Counted from the first letter of the stretch, positions 34,348 to 44,206 are shown. The stretch is 64,000 nucleotides of DNA from Paenibacillus doosanensis (GCF_025060755.1 NZ_JANYUY010000022.1:1-64000); one strand, 5' to 3'. Notes: generated from the letters alone by a model not told the origin. Numbers and translations are program-made.

Positions 34348-35565
34348 TTATCGATGCAGCTCGAATTTTTTGTGCAGCGCGCGGACCGCATGAGCCATAT
34401 CGGCTCCTTGGACAAGGACCCAGATGGTCGCGTTGGAGTCCGCGGACTGCAGTATGCTTATATCTTCTTCCGTCAACGCTTCGACAATTTGCGCCATAAT
34501 GCCCGGAACGCCGTTCATGCCGCCCCCGATGATGGACACCTTGGCGCAATTGGAAGTATGCTGCGGTTTATATCCCAATTCCGTCAATATGCGGACGGCC
34601 CTCTCCGCTTCATGGTCGAACACGGTGTAAACCACGCCCGACGGATTCACGTTGATAAAATCCACGCTGATATGGTGGACGGCCATCGCTTTAAATACGC
34701 TCAGCTGCAGGTCGTAAACGCCTTCACCTGCCGCTACCTGGATTTGCGTGATGTTCGCAAAGTTGGCGATTCCTGTAACAAAACGGTCCTGAACCGCGTC
34801 TTTCTTTTGTACGATCGCATCCGAGTGAGTCACCAGAGTGCCCGGATCTTTACTGAAGGTGGAGCGGACCCGGATCGGGATATTGGCGTGCATCGCCACC
34901 TCCACCGCACGGGGGTGAATCACCTTGGCTCCGTGATGAGCCATATTGCATATTTCCGAATAGGAGACGACAGGCAGCCGTCTCGCATCCTCGACGATCC
35001 GCGGATCGGCCGTTAAAATGCCCTCGACATCGGTAAAAATGTCGACGATTTCCGCTTTCAGCGCGGCTCCCAGAGCCGTAGCCGTCGTATCGCTGCCGCC
35101 GCGGCCAAGCGTAGTAAAATCATGCTGCTTCGTTTGGCCCTGGAAACCGGCGACGATAACGACCTGATCGCGTTTCAGAAGCTCCAAAATGCGCTGAGGC
35201 TGTATGGAAACGATTTGCGCGTTGCCGAAATCGTCGTTCGTCGTAATCCCCGCCTGAGCCCCTGTCAAAGCCGTAGCCGGGATTCCGCCGGCATGCAGCA
35301 GACTGCATAAAGTGGCGGCCGAAATCAGCTCGCCGCAGCACAGCAGCATGTCTCTTTCTCTTGCCGGCAATCGATTGCCGTTTTGGCTTATGAAATCCAA
35401 TAACGTATCCGTTGCGTAGGGCTCGCCTTTTCTTCCCATAGCCGATACGACGATAACGAGTTTGTAGTCTTGTGCCAATGCATCCTGAATGTGTTCGACG
35501 ACGAGTGCTCTAGCTTCGACGCTGGAAAGGGACGTGCCTCCGAATTTCTGAACCAGAATGTTCAT
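34348..35565 (-). CDS. dapG: Aspartate kinase (DapG type, diaminopimelate-sensitive class)
   Basis: Aspartate kinase phosphorylates aspartate to start the aspartate family pathway. The 405-residue product starts MNILVQKFGGTS, has the kinase core (VVSAMGRKGEPYATDTLL, TLGRGGSDTTATALG) and two C-terminal ACT domains. Length and location match DapG of Bacillus, the isozyme tied to diaminopimelate and sporulation. ATG at 35565 has AGGAGGG six bases upstream. The 139-base gap to asd contains no gene. Confidence 0.94.
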   Translation of the reverse strand: MNILVQKFGGTSLSSVEARALVVEHIQDALAQDYKLVIVVSAMGRKGEPYATDTLLDFISQNGNRLPARERDMLLCCGELISAATLCSLLHAGGIPATALTGAQAGITTNDDFGNAQIVSIQPQRILELLKRDQVVIVAGFQGQTKQHDFTTLGRGGSDTTATALGAALKAEIVDIFTDVEGILTADPRIVEDARRLPVVSYSEICNMAHHGAKVIHPRAVEVAMHANIPIRVRSTFSKDPGTLVTHSDAIVQKKDAVQDRFVTGIANFANITQIQVAAGEGVYDLQLSVFKAMAVHHISVDFINVNPSGVVYTVFDHEAERAVRILTELGYKPQHTSNCAKVSIIGGGMNGVPGIMAQIVEALTEEDISILQSADSNATIWVLVQGADMAHAVRALHKKFELHR

Positions 35566-35704
35566 GAGGTCCCTCCTGTCAATGTCGGAAGACAAGCTTT
35601 GCTTCGCGGGTCGCCCGGACCCGGTTATCGAAGAAGCCGCTTCGTAAGCATCCTTATATGCAGAACAACAGCTAGGCCTCCTTGCGGAAGCCTGCAATGT
35701 ACAA

Positions 35705-36742
35705 TTATTGCTCGATAGCGATATATTCCGCGATTTGCACCGCATTCCAGGCTGCGCCCTTCAGCAGATTGTCGGATACGATCCACAGGTTTAGCGCGCG
35801 GGGATTGCTCAAATCGCGGCGAATGCGGCCGACGAATGTTTCGAGTTTACCCGCTGCGTCCGTTGCAAGCGGATATTGCTGCTCCGACGGATTATCCTGC
35901 AAAACGATACCAGGCGCGTCCGCAAGCAGCCGCTTCACTTCTTCCACGTCAAAATCCTGATTCAACTCGACATAGACCGACTCGGAATGACCGTATACGA
36001 CCGGAATGCGCACGCAAGTTGCGGTCACTTCCAGCGATTCGTCTCCCAGAATCTTTTTCGTCTCGTTAATCATTTTCATCTCTTCGTAGGTAAAGCCGTT
36101 ATCCGTAAATTTATCGATTTGCGGAATGGCGTTAAAAGCGATCTGATGCTTCACGGGCAAAGCTCCGACCGGCAAAATTTGCGGTTCTGCCGGACGGCCC
36201 CCCAGCACTTCCTTCGATTGGCGCAGCATTTCATCAATCGCACGTGCTCCGGCGCCGGATACCGCCTGATAGGTGGAGACGATGATACGGGAAATGCCGT
36301 AACGGTCATACAGCGGCTTCAAGGCGGCAACCATCTGGATCGTCGAGCAGTTCGGATTGGCGATAACGCCTTTATGTTCGTTGATTTTGTCGATGTTCAC
36401 TTCCGGCACGACAAGCGGAGTTTCCGGGTCCATCCGGAAGGCGCTGGTATTATCGATACACACGGCGCCATGCTCCACGGCATGGGGAATCAGCTCCGCG
36501 CTTACGCTGCCGCCTGCGCTGAACAAAGCGATATCGATACCTTTGAAGCTATCGGGAGCGGCTTCTTCAACGGTAATGTCGCGACTTTTGAACTTAATCT
36601 TCGTTCCTGCGGAACGCGCGGACGATAACAGCTTCAACTCTTGAATAGGGAAATTACGTTCATCCAGCAAGCGTATAATTTGCTCTCCTACTGCACCTGT
36701 TGCGCCTACTACTGCAATGTTGAATAATTTCTGATTCGACAT
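35705..36742 (-). CDS. asd: Aspartate-semialdehyde dehydrogenase
   Basis: Asd reduces aspartyl phosphate to the semialdehyde with NADPH. The 345-residue protein has the cofactor loop GATGAVG (13-19) and the catalytic cysteine in NPNCSTIQ (Cys132), with the later conserved histidine region around VTATCVRIPVVYGHSE. It lies between dpaB and dapG, as in Bacillus, so its product feeds both DapA and dipicolinate synthesis. Confidence 0.97.
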   Translation of the reverse strand: MSNQKLFNIAVVGATGAVGEQIIRLLDERNFPIQELKLLSSARSAGTKIKFKSRDITVEEAAPDSFKGIDIALFSAGGSVSAELIPHAVEHGAVCIDNTSAFRMDPETPLVVPEVNIDKINEHKGVIANPNCSTIQMVAALKPLYDRYGISRIIVSTYQAVSGAGARAIDEMLRQSKEVLGGRPAEPQILPVGALPVKHQIAFNAIPQIDKFTDNGFTYEEMKMINETKKILGDESLEVTATCVRIPVVYGHSESVYVELNQDFDVEEVKRLLADAPGIVLQDNPSEQQYPLATDAAGKLETFVGRIRRDLSNPRALNLWIVSDNLLKGAAWNAVQIAEYIAIEQ

Positions 36743-36773
36743 CTTGATTGTCTCTCCCTAAACAAAATCATTA

Positions 36774-37367
36774 TTAGTAATTGAATCGTTCGATCACCAT
36801 CGGCTGAAGCTGCTTGCCCTCAAGTGCGGCTTCGCACGTTTCCATAATAAGATCCATACGCGCAACGAGAGAATTCGGCTTGGCCGCAGGCGCATCTTGC
36901 CCGAACGGAACAAAGTAAATGTTTTTGGTAATCAACAATTTGCCGATATTCATTGCATTCAGTCCAAGACCGTCATTCGTAGATATGGCCAATACCAACG
37001 GCTTCTGATTTCTCATTTGCGCCTTGGCCGCCATCAAGACCGGGCTTTCAGTCATGGCGTTAGCAAGCTTGCTCGTCGTATTCCCCGTACAAGGAGCGAT
37101 GACAAGCACATCCAGCAGCTTGGAAGGTCCAAGCGGCTCCGCATCTACAATGGAAGCAATGATATCGTTCCCGGTAATCTCCTTCAACTGCTGCTGCCAA
37201 TTTTCGGATGTACCGAAACGGGTATCCGTTGTAAGTATCGTATACGAAACAATCGGAACCACACGGGCTCCGGCGTCGACAAACCGCTGAATCTGCGGCA
37301 TAACCTCAGCAAAAGTGCAATGGGATCCCGTAAGCGCAAAACCTACCGTCGTTCCTTGCCAATTCAT
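36774..37367 (-). CDS. dpaB: Dipicolinate synthase subunit B
   Basis: DpaB (SpoVFB) is the flavoprotein-like subunit of dipicolinate synthase, the mother-cell enzyme that makes DPA for the spore core. The 197-residue product has a flavoprotein fold with TGSHCTFAEVMPQ and the APCTGNTTSKLANAMT phosphate-binding segment. Its ATG overlaps the dpaA stop (ATGA). Confidence 0.96.
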   Translation of the reverse strand: MNWQGTTVGFALTGSHCTFAEVMPQIQRFVDAGARVVPIVSYTILTTDTRFGTSENWQQQLKEITGNDIIASIVDAEPLGPSKLLDVLVIAPCTGNTTSKLANAMTESPVLMAAKAQMRNQKPLVLAISTNDGLGLNAMNIGKLLITKNIYFVPFGQDAPAAKPNSLVARMDLIMETCEAALEGKQLQPMVIERFNY

Positions 37368-38263
37368 TCCTTATTCCTCCTCTGTCCTGCATCCTCAAGG
37401 ATAATGCGGCTCAGGGTGTCGGCAATGATGCGACCGGCTGTTTTCGGCGCAACAATTCCAGGGAGTCCCGGCGCGAGCAAAGCCTTGATCCCCCGCTTCT
37501 CGGCGAAACGGAAATCCGTCCCTCCCGGCTTCGAGGCCAAGTCGATGATCACTGCGCGATGTGGAATATTGGCAATAATCTGTGCTGTGACTATCATAGA
37601 CGGAATTGTGTTAAAAAGCAAGTCAATATTCGCCACCTGAGCATACAAATCCTGCGTGTAAAAAGGGGTGAAGCCCATTTCCCAAGCTCTTGCATAGTAC
37701 TCCGGCTTGTTGACGCCTACCTTGACTTTAGCGCCCAGGCCTTGCAGCGTTCTGGCCACGGTAATCCCCGTTCGGCCGAAGCCCAGCACCATGCTGGTTG
37801 AGCCGTGAATCGTAAAATCGGTATTTTGAATAGCCATCATAATGGCGCCCTCAGCAGTCGGTATCGAGTTGTAAATCGCCACATCGTCCCGGTCAAGCAA
37901 TTCCACCAGCCGAATCGAATACTGGGAGCACAGTTTGCGCAAGTAAGCTTTAGCCATACCTGTGAATACCTGGGCATGCTTGGGAAGCGCCTTGATGTGT
38001 TCTTCCGTCAAGCGCAGCTCGGATGTGGAAAAAATACTTTCCACAATCCCGTGATCGTCTGTACCAACAACAGGCAAAATGATTGCATCCAACGCCTCAA
38101 GGGCTTCGGGGGTCAGTCCGGCTTTGCTGATGCCGCTGAATTGATTTTGCAAATTATCGAATCCGATCAAAGTAATCGAAGCATCCAGCTCGGAGCATTT
38201 ATGAATAACTTCAAGCTGGCGAGCATCGCCACCGATGATAGCCACTTGAATTCCTGTAAGCAT
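37364..38263 (-). CDS. dpaA: Dipicolinate synthase subunit A
   Basis: DpaA (SpoVFA) is the dehydrogenase-like subunit that with DpaB converts 4-hydroxy-tetrahydrodipicolinate to dipicolinate. The 299-residue product has an N-terminal domain beginning GIQVAIIGGDARQLEV and a Rossmann motif VLGFGRTGITVA in the second half. A SigK-type promoter lies just upstream. The operon continues into asd, dapG and dapA. Confidence 0.96.
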   Translation of the reverse strand: MLTGIQVAIIGGDARQLEVIHKCSELDASITLIGFDNLQNQFSGISKAGLTPEALEALDAIILPVVGTDDHGIVESIFSTSELRLTEEHIKALPKHAQVFTGMAKAYLRKLCSQYSIRLVELLDRDDVAIYNSIPTAEGAIMMAIQNTDFTIHGSTSMVLGFGRTGITVARTLQGLGAKVKVGVNKPEYYARAWEMGFTPFYTQDLYAQVANIDLLFNTIPSMIVTAQIIANIPHRAVIIDLASKPGGTDFRFAEKRGIKALLAPGLPGIVAPKTAGRIIADTLSRIILEDAGQRRNKE

Positions 38264-38301
38264 TCATTCTCACCTCTTTCTTTCTGTCGCTTTCGATAAC
38301 T

Positions 38302-38329
38302 CATCTTATGCGGCCGCCTAAAAATGGGT
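38302..38329 (-). promoter_or_regulatory. Candidate SigK promoter of dpaA
   Basis: Read leftwards, ACC (38329-38327) is followed after 16 bases by CATAAGATG (38310-38302), nearly the SigK -10 CATANNNTA. dpaAB is SigK-dependent in Bacillus. Spacing and -35 triplet are the same as in the gerP promoter here. Confidence 0.7.
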
Positions 38330-38369
38330 TACAGCTCTCTCTTACGTTCCGGCCAGAACCTCATCCAAC

Positions 38370-38544
38370 GGAACAAATCCCCCCAAAGTGACGTGATGCT
38401 CTGAAGCTTATTCCGTCCGCATCCAGCCTAAGCTGGATCGGCGTCTAACCATTCCTCTGGTATCGTTCTATGGGTAGACTTTACTTTCGGGAGAGCACCC
38501 GGATTTCCACAGGGCATTGCTGCGCATCATTTCCTAAACAATAA
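38370..38544 (+). repeat. Dispersed structured intergenic repeat, copy 3
   Basis: This copy has the short form, like copy 1, with ends GGAACAAATCC and TTTCCTAAACAATAA. The helices GTGATGC/GCATCAT, ATCCAGC/GCTGGAT and GTCTAACC/GGGTAGAC are intact. Other parts are weaker: the TTCG-capped stem has one mismatch (TTAC in place of TTCC), the inner TCC/GGA hairpin lost a pair, and the last hairpin reads ATTTCC/GGGCAT. It abuts the dut terminator and lies about 40 bases upstream of the dpaA -35 element. Confidence 0.9.
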
Positions 38545-38579
38545 AAAAGCACCTTCCCGATAAAACAGGAAGATGCTTT
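38541..38579 (-). terminator. Intrinsic terminator after dut
   Basis: Read leftwards, AAAGCATCTTCCTG pairs with GGGAAGGTGCTTT (one imperfect position) and runs into a T-tract that merges with repeat copy 3. Confidence 0.85.
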
Positions 38580-38636
38580 GAAGCACGGTGATTGATGGAC
38601 GGCCTGCTGTCGGCAAGGTTTCCACCCACTGCGGTC

Positions 38637-39083
38637 TTATTTCGTGCCGGTATGTCCGAAGCCGCCTGCTCCGCGCTCGGTATCCGATAATTCATCCACT
38701 TCCGTAAGCTCTACGGCAGGCACGATTTGGAACACCATTTGCGCGATTCGTTCGTTTCTCCGAATGACGAAAGGCTCTTGGCCGTGGTTAATGAGCAGAA
38801 CCTTTACTTCGCCGCGGTAATCCGCATCGATCGTTCCCGGAGAATTCAGCGAAGTAATGCCGTGCTTCAGCGCAAGTCCGCTGCGGGGGCGGATTTGGGC
38901 CTCAAGCTCCGCAGGCATCGCCAGCGAAAAGCCGGTCGGAATCAGCGCGCGTTCTCCCGGATTCAAGGTGGCGGGCTCCTCTACCGCCGCATACAGGTCA
39001 AAGCCGCTTGCCATCTGAGACATTTTTTGCGGGAGCTGAATATCTTCGTTGCCGGGCAATCGTTTGATTTGTACGTTAAACAA
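38637..39083 (-). CDS. dut: Deoxyuridine triphosphatase (dUTPase)
   Basis: dUTPase hydrolyses dUTP to dUMP and keeps uracil out of DNA. The 148-residue trimeric-type enzyme has all five motifs in order: ASGFDLYA, RSGLALKHG, GTIDADYRGEV, RIAQMVF and GAGGFGHTG. TTG is the start, with AGGAGGG six bases upstream. It overlaps the end of mlpA by eight bases. Confidence 0.95.
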   Translation of the reverse strand: MFNVQIKRLPGNEDIQLPQKMSQMASGFDLYAAVEEPATLNPGERALIPTGFSLAMPAELEAQIRPRSGLALKHGITSLNSPGTIDADYRGEVKVLLINHGQEPFVIRRNERIAQMVFQIVPAVELTEVDELSDTERGAGGFGHTGTK

Positions 39084-40326
39084 GCTGATCCCTCCTGAAG
39101 CCGTCGATCACGTCGTCCTTTTGACCGACCATCGCCAGAGCGAACGGTACGGACATCATCTCGCGGGCGAGCCCTTGAATATCGCTAAGCTCCACTTGCT
39201 CGATTCGCTCGATAATCTCGTCCATGCTGTAATGTTTGCCGAGCATCAACTCGTTTTTTCCGAGCCGGTTCATGCGGCTGCTGGTGCTTTCCAGACTCAG
39301 GATCAGGCTGCCCTTCATTTGCTCTTTGCCTTTTTTCAGCTCGGCGGCCGTCAGCCCTTTGTCCTTGATTTCGCTCAGCAGCTCCATCGTCACCTTCAGC
39401 ACGTCGGCCGTTTGCTTCGGAGCCGTCCCGGTGTATACCGTAAACATTCCGCTGTCCTGATACGATGTATGATAAGAATAGACGGAATAGGCCATGCCGC
39501 GCTTTTCCCTGATTTCCTGGAACAGCCGGGAGCTCATTCCGCCGCCGATCGCATTGTTCAGCAGAACCATGGCATACAAACGGTCGTCGTTCGCAGATAA
39601 TCCGGGAAGCGATAAACAGATATGGTTTTGTTCCGACTTTTTGGAATGATATTTCAGATCGGAAGAGAATCCCGGAGCTTCTACGATTTGCTCCGCGCCG
39701 GTATTTTTAAATTCGCCGAAATGCTTTTCGATCAGCGTCATCAAGCTGTCATCCACGTTGCCGGCGATCGCAATGACGGTACGGTCGATTGAATATTGCT
39801 CCTTCATATACTCGCGCAGCGTATTCGAGTCCATAGCCGTCAAATTTTGTTCCGTTCCGATAATCGTATAGCCTAGCGGATGGTCGCTGAACGTCGCCTT
39901 CGCTATCAGATCATGGACCATATCGTCCGGCGTATCCTCATACATGGAGATTTCTTCGAAAATGACGTTTTTTTCCTTTTCCAGCTCGGAAGGGTCGAAC
40001 GAAGAACGGAAAAACATATCGGCCAGAACTTCCACCGCTATGGGCAAATGCTCGTCAAGCACTTTGGCGTAATAGCAGGTGTATTCCTTCGATGTAAACG
40101 CATTGACGTTGCCGCCGATGCCGTCGAAAATTTCAGCGATATCTTTAGCCGAATATTTATCGGTTCCCTTGAACAGCATGTGCTCGATAAAATGGGAGAT
40201 CCCGTTATTATGCAAATGTTCGTTGCGGGAACCGGTTTTAACCCAGATCCCGAAGGATACGGAGCGGCACGTAGGAATCGGTTCTACGATAACCCGCAAG
40301 CCATTGTTTAACACGTATTTATTCAA
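39076..40326 (-). CDS. mlpA: M16-family zinc peptidase (MlpA/YmxG)
   Basis: The 416-residue M16B peptidase has the zinc motif HFIEH (45-49) with the downstream glutamate region, and a full-length two-half fold. It matches MlpA (YmxG) of Bacillus, which lies between ylxY and dpaA there. It is a third M16 protein in the window, separate from the YmfF/YmfH pair. Confidence 0.93.
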   Translation of the reverse strand: MNKYVLNNGLRVIVEPIPTCRSVSFGIWVKTGSRNEHLHNNGISHFIEHMLFKGTDKYSAKDIAEIFDGIGGNVNAFTSKEYTCYYAKVLDEHLPIAVEVLADMFFRSSFDPSELEKEKNVIFEEISMYEDTPDDMVHDLIAKATFSDHPLGYTIIGTEQNLTAMDSNTLREYMKEQYSIDRTVIAIAGNVDDSLMTLIEKHFGEFKNTGAEQIVEAPGFSSDLKYHSKKSEQNHICLSLPGLSANDDRLYAMVLLNNAIGGGMSSRLFQEIREKRGMAYSVYSYHTSYQDSGMFTVYTGTAPKQTADVLKVTMELLSEIKDKGLTAAELKKGKEQMKGSLILSLESTSSRMNRLGKNELMLGKHYSMDEIIERIEQVELSDIQGLAREMMSVPFALAMVGQKDDVIDGFRRDQLV

Positions 40327-40377
40327 TGAATGGAGCCTCCTCGGAAAATCTCGGTATGTACCTCTATGATATTACCA

Positions 40378-41421
40378 TTATTGCTGGGTAGACTCAACTT
40401 CGGGAACCCGCTTCGGAGAAATAAGCTCGCTCACCGTCCCCAAATGAAGCCCCTTGCTTTTGATAACCTGTATCATTTGCTGCAGCGCTCGGCTGGAGGA
40501 TGAGGTCGGATGCATTAAGATCAGCGAGCCCGGCTCGACTCTCGAAGAGATTTTGCGGACGATCGTTTGCGGGTCCGGCCGCTGCCAATCTACGGTATCC
40601 AATGTCCATAATATGGTTTTCAGCTTCAGTTCATGCGCGATCTGCACGGTCTGTTGATCAAAGTCGCCGGACGGCGGAGCGAACAGCGTGTTCTGAACCC
40701 CCAGCTCCTTCTCCAGCAGCTGCTGAGTCTTTGTAATTTCAGCCGTTGCCTGCGACCGCGAAAGCTCGCTCATATTTTTATGCGAATACGCGTGGTTGGA
40801 CAGCTCATGGCCTTTGTCTTTAATTTTTTTCGCTTCGGCAATATTGTTTTTCAGCCAAGTCCCGTCAAAAAAAAAGGTGGCGCGGACCTTCTCCTTGGCG
40901 AGCACGTCCAGCATGCTATCCAAATATTCGTTCCCCCAAGCGACGTTAATCATTAACGAAACCATCGGCTTGTTCGGATTGCCCTTATAAATCGGCTGCG
41001 CTCCGAGCTGATCCAAGCCGATGGCGGGCGGCACTTCTTTCATCACAATTCTCGGCTTCTCCATATCGGGAAGCTGCTCGGACAAGGCAAGCGATTGCTC
41101 GACATCAACCTCCAGCCCGTTATAGCCCGGGATCGCTTTCCATACCCTATCCACCTGGGCATTGATGGGAGGGATTCTTCGCTTCTCCGCTTCCAGGGCA
41201 ATCGCTTGCCTAAGCCTGTCTCTCCGGTCCTCAGTAAGCCGCTTCATTCCGTCCAGCACCGCCGAAGCCGACAGCTCCAAACCGCTTAATCCCGGCGCCG
41301 CGGCCTGATCGCCCCGATGCTTCGCATATTGAACGAACGTCTGCACACTATCCGATAGCTCTACCCCTATGAATACCGACGCAAAAAGACCGGACAACAC
41401 TAACACCTGAACACGTCTCAT
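40378..41421 (-). CDS. ylxY: YlxY-type polysaccharide deacetylase-like protein
   Basis: The 347-residue protein has an N-terminal signal or anchor (VLVLSGLFASVFIGVEL) and a C-terminal NodB domain from about residue 145. Motif 2 is present (NHAYSHKNMS), as are counterparts of motifs 3 to 5 (APPSGDF, LWTLDTVDW, LILMHP). The first motif, normally T-F-D-D-G, reads INVAWGNE, so the catalytic and first metal aspartates are missing. Bacillus YlxY has the same change. It may be inactive or altered in chemistry. It lies between pnp and mlpA, as in Bacillus. Confidence 0.9.
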   Translation of the reverse strand: MRRVQVLVLSGLFASVFIGVELSDSVQTFVQYAKHRGDQAAAPGLSGLELSASAVLDGMKRLTEDRRDRLRQAIALEAEKRRIPPINAQVDRVWKAIPGYNGLEVDVEQSLALSEQLPDMEKPRIVMKEVPPAIGLDQLGAQPIYKGNPNKPMVSLMINVAWGNEYLDSMLDVLAKEKVRATFFFDGTWLKNNIAEAKKIKDKGHELSNHAYSHKNMSELSRSQATAEITKTQQLLEKELGVQNTLFAPPSGDFDQQTVQIAHELKLKTILWTLDTVDWQRPDPQTIVRKISSRVEPGSLILMHPTSSSSRALQQMIQVIKSKGLHLGTVSELISPKRVPEVESTQQ

Positions 41422-41551
41422 TGGCCTGCTCCTGTCGTTAGATCGTTTGTCCCATTTCTATGCGGATCGGGACGACTTTATGACAGGCTCCTTTCTTCCC
41501 GGCAAACAAGCCTGCGAAGGTGGAGGCACGATTTGGAACCTTTTTTGGACA

Positions 41552-41584
41552 AAACAAAAAGAGACAGACGACTCTGGCTCTTAT
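41552..41584 (-). terminator. Intrinsic terminator after pnp
   Basis: Read leftwards, AAGAG pairs with CTCTT and AGA with TCT across a small internal loop, and the stem is followed by TTTGTTTTG. It lies about 30 bases past the pnp stop. Confidence 0.75.
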
Positions 41585-41614
41585 CGTTAATGCTATATGG
41601 GGTTAAAGCGGGTG

Positions 41615-43717
41615 TTACGATTGCGCAGACACTTGAGCTGCTAGCACCGCTTTGCGCGACAGGTTCACGCGGCCCTGCTGATCGATCTCGGTCACCTTTA
41701 CCGTAATGGTATCGCCGACGGCTACTACGTCTTCCGTCTTGGCAACCCGTTCGGTGGATAGCTGCGAAATATGCACCAAGCCCTCTTTGCCCGGCAAAAT
41801 TTCCACGAATGCGCCGAATTTCTCGACCCGCTTCACCGTACCGAGGTACGTCTCGCCTACGACGACTTCCTTGACGATGCCTTCGATAATTTGACGCGCT
41901 TTATCGTTCATCTGCTCGTTCGACGATGCGATAAATACGCGGCCGTCCTGCTCGATGTCGATTTTCACGCCGGTTTCCTCGATGATTTTATTGATGATTT
42001 TCCCGCCGGCGCCGATAACGTCACGAATTTTATCCGGATTGATCTGCATCGTGAGAATTTTCGGAGCGTAAGGCGACAATGTCGGTTTCGGCTGCTGAAT
42101 GCGCTCCAGCATTTTGCCTAAGATGTGCATGCGGCCTTTTTTAGCTTGCTCCAACGCTTGCGTAAGAATCGCGCGGTCGATGCCGTCGATCTTGATATCC
42201 ATTTGCAGAGCGGTTACGCCTGCGGCTGTGCCGGCCACCTTGAAGTCCATATCGCCAAGATGATCTTCCATGCCTTGAATATCGGTCAAGATGGAGAAAT
42301 GCTCGCCGTCTTTGATGAGGCCCATAGCTACGCCCGCAACCGGCGCTTTGATCGGCACCCCGGCGTCCATCATGGCAAGCGTGCTTGCGCAAATGCTCGC
42401 CTGCGAAGTGGAACCGTTCGATTCGAGCACCTCGGATACAAGGCGGATCGTATAAGGGAAATCCGATTCTGCCGGGATAACCGGCTCCAGCGCTCTTTCG
42501 CCCAATGCGCCGTGACCGATTTCGCGGCGGCCCGGAGGACGAAGCGGTCTTGCTTCCCCTACGCTGAACGGAGGGAAGTTGTAATGATGCATAAACCGTT
42601 TGGTTTCTTCCAGATCAAGTCCGTCGAGAATCTGTACGTCGCCCAGCGCGCCCAGCGTGCACACGCTCAGCGCCTGCGTTTGTCCGCGTGTGAATAAGCC
42701 GGAACCGTGAGTTCTCGGAAGCAGGTTGATGTCGCATTCGATCGGACGGATTTCATCCAGCGCTCTGCCGTCCGGTCTCACCTTGTCATGAGTAATCAGG
42801 CGGCGGACTTCTTCCTTGACGATATCATAAAGCGTCTCTTTTACGTCGGACAGCTTCTCGGGAGTCTCTGCGTATTGCGCTTCGAAGTGTTCTACCGTCT
42901 CCGCGTTGACCGCATCGATAGCGTCCTGACGGGCGTGCTTCTCGGCGATTTTCACCGCTTCGACGAGGCGTTCCTGCGCGAAGGCGCGAACTTCCTTGCT
43001 CACTTCCGCATCCACGCTATGTAATTTGACTTCCATCTTCGGCTTACCGGCTTCTTGAACCAGCTGCTCTTGAGCGGCGACGATTTTGCGGATTTCGTCA
43101 TGTCCGAACATGATCGCTTCCAGCATGACTTCTTCCGGCACCTCGTCGGCGCCCGCTTCAACCATCATGATCGCGTCCTTCGTACCTGCGACGACAAGAT
43201 GAATATCGCTCTTGTCCGCTTGCTCCAACGTCGGGTTGATCACGAATTGCCCGTCGACGCGGCCGACAATAACGCCGCCGATAGGACCGTTAAACGGAAC
43301 GTCGGAGATGCTCAGCGCCGCCGAAACCCCGATCATCGCGGTAATTTCAGGAGAGCATTCCTGATCGACGCTCATGACGATGGCGACAACCTGCACATCA
43401 TTGCGGAACCCTTCCGGAAATAGCGGACGGATCGGACGGTCGGTCAAGCGGCTGGCCAAAATCGCCTTTTCGCTCGGACGTCCTTCCCGTTTAATAAATC
43501 CGCCGGGAATTTTCCCTACGGAATACAACCGTTCTTCATAGTTGACGGTTAGCGGGAAGAAATCCAGATCCTTAGGTTCAGCAGAAGCCGTTACTGTACA
43601 AAGCACAACCGTATCTCCGTAACGTGCGGTTACGGCCGCGTTTGCTTGCTTGGCAAGACGTCCGGTTTCCAGAGTGAACGGACGTCCGCCCAAATCCAAC
43701 TGTACTCTTTTTTCCAT
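41615..43717 (-). CDS. pnp: Polyribonucleotide nucleotidyltransferase (PNPase)
   Basis: PNPase is a phosphorolytic 3'-5' exoribonuclease. The 700-residue protein has two RNase PH domains (from [14 protein letters not shown] and from about residue 315, [13 protein letters not shown]) separated by a helical domain, then a KH domain (about 555-610, [13 protein letters not shown]) and an S1 domain to the end. The gene follows rpsO, the classical order. Confidence 0.97.
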   Translation of the reverse strand: MEKRVQLDLGGRPFTLETGRLAKQANAAVTARYGDTVVLCTVTASAEPKDLDFFPLTVNYEERLYSVGKIPGGFIKREGRPSEKAILASRLTDRPIRPLFPEGFRNDVQVVAIVMSVDQECSPEITAMIGVSAALSISDVPFNGPIGGVIVGRVDGQFVINPTLEQADKSDIHLVVAGTKDAIMMVEAGADEVPEEVMLEAIMFGHDEIRKIVAAQEQLVQEAGKPKMEVKLHSVDAEVSKEVRAFAQERLVEAVKIAEKHARQDAIDAVNAETVEHFEAQYAETPEKLSDVKETLYDIVKEEVRRLITHDKVRPDGRALDEIRPIECDINLLPRTHGSGLFTRGQTQALSVCTLGALGDVQILDGLDLEETKRFMHHYNFPPFSVGEARPLRPPGRREIGHGALGERALEPVIPAESDFPYTIRLVSEVLESNGSTSQASICASTLAMMDAGVPIKAPVAGVAMGLIKDGEHFSILTDIQGMEDHLGDMDFKVAGTAAGVTALQMDIKIDGIDRAILTQALEQAKKGRMHILGKMLERIQQPKPTLSPYAPKILTMQINPDKIRDVIGAGGKIINKIIEETGVKIDIEQDGRVFIASSNEQMNDKARQIIEGIVKEVVVGETYLGTVKRVEKFGAFVEILPGKEGLVHISQLSTERVAKTEDVVAVGDTITVKVTEIDQQGRVNLSRKAVLAAQVSAQS

Positions 43718-43844
43718 AAAATCCTCCTAAGAGTTTTCGTAAGAAAACTTCACGATGCATGAATTGAACTACTATCACTTCTGCATACTGCCTAGTATTT
43801 CCTTCTTTTTCGAAATAAATCTCTGCAAATTGTGCGAAACATAC

Positions 43845-43914
43845 GAAAAAGCAACCGCGCGGCCTGTTGTCCGGGCCCAAACCGGACCCAAACAGCAGAC
43901 AACGATGGTTGCTC
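43845..43914 (-). terminator. Intrinsic terminator between rpsO and pnp
   Basis: Read leftwards, AGCAACC pairs with GGTTGCT around an inner GTTGTC/GGACAAC-type structure with a GGGTCC/GGGCCC region, and the stem runs into TTTTTCG. The leader after it is about 125 bases long and leads to pnp. Confidence 0.8.
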
Positions 43915-43930
43915 CTTGAAGACATTCCTA

Positions 43931-44200
43931 TTATCGACGAAGACCAAGCTTCTCGATCAAGGCGCTGTAGCGTTTAACGTCTTTGTTTTTCAAATAAGTT
44001 AACAGCTTACGGCGTTGACCTACCATTTTCAAAAGACCGCGACGAGAATGATGATCCTTCTTGTGCGTCTTCAAATGGCTAGTCAGGTTCAAGATGTTTT
44101 CAGTAAGAATCGCGATTTGCACTTCAGGAGATCCTGTATCGGACTCATGAGTTTTGTGCGTTTGGATCAATTCCTGCTTACGCTCTTGTGTCAATGCCAT
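43931..44200 (-). CDS. rpsO: 30S ribosomal protein S15
   Basis: S15 binds the central domain of 16S rRNA early in 30S assembly. The 89-residue product ([30 protein letters not shown]...) has the exact family length with the conserved TGSPEVQ and HHSRRGL segments. It has its own promoter and a structured leader. Confidence 0.98.
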   Translation of the reverse strand: MALTQERKQELIQTHKTHESDTGSPEVQIAILTENILNLTSHLKTHKKDHHSRRGLLKMVGQRRKLLTYLKNKDVKRYSALIEKLGLRR

Positions 44201-44206
44201 TGTTCA

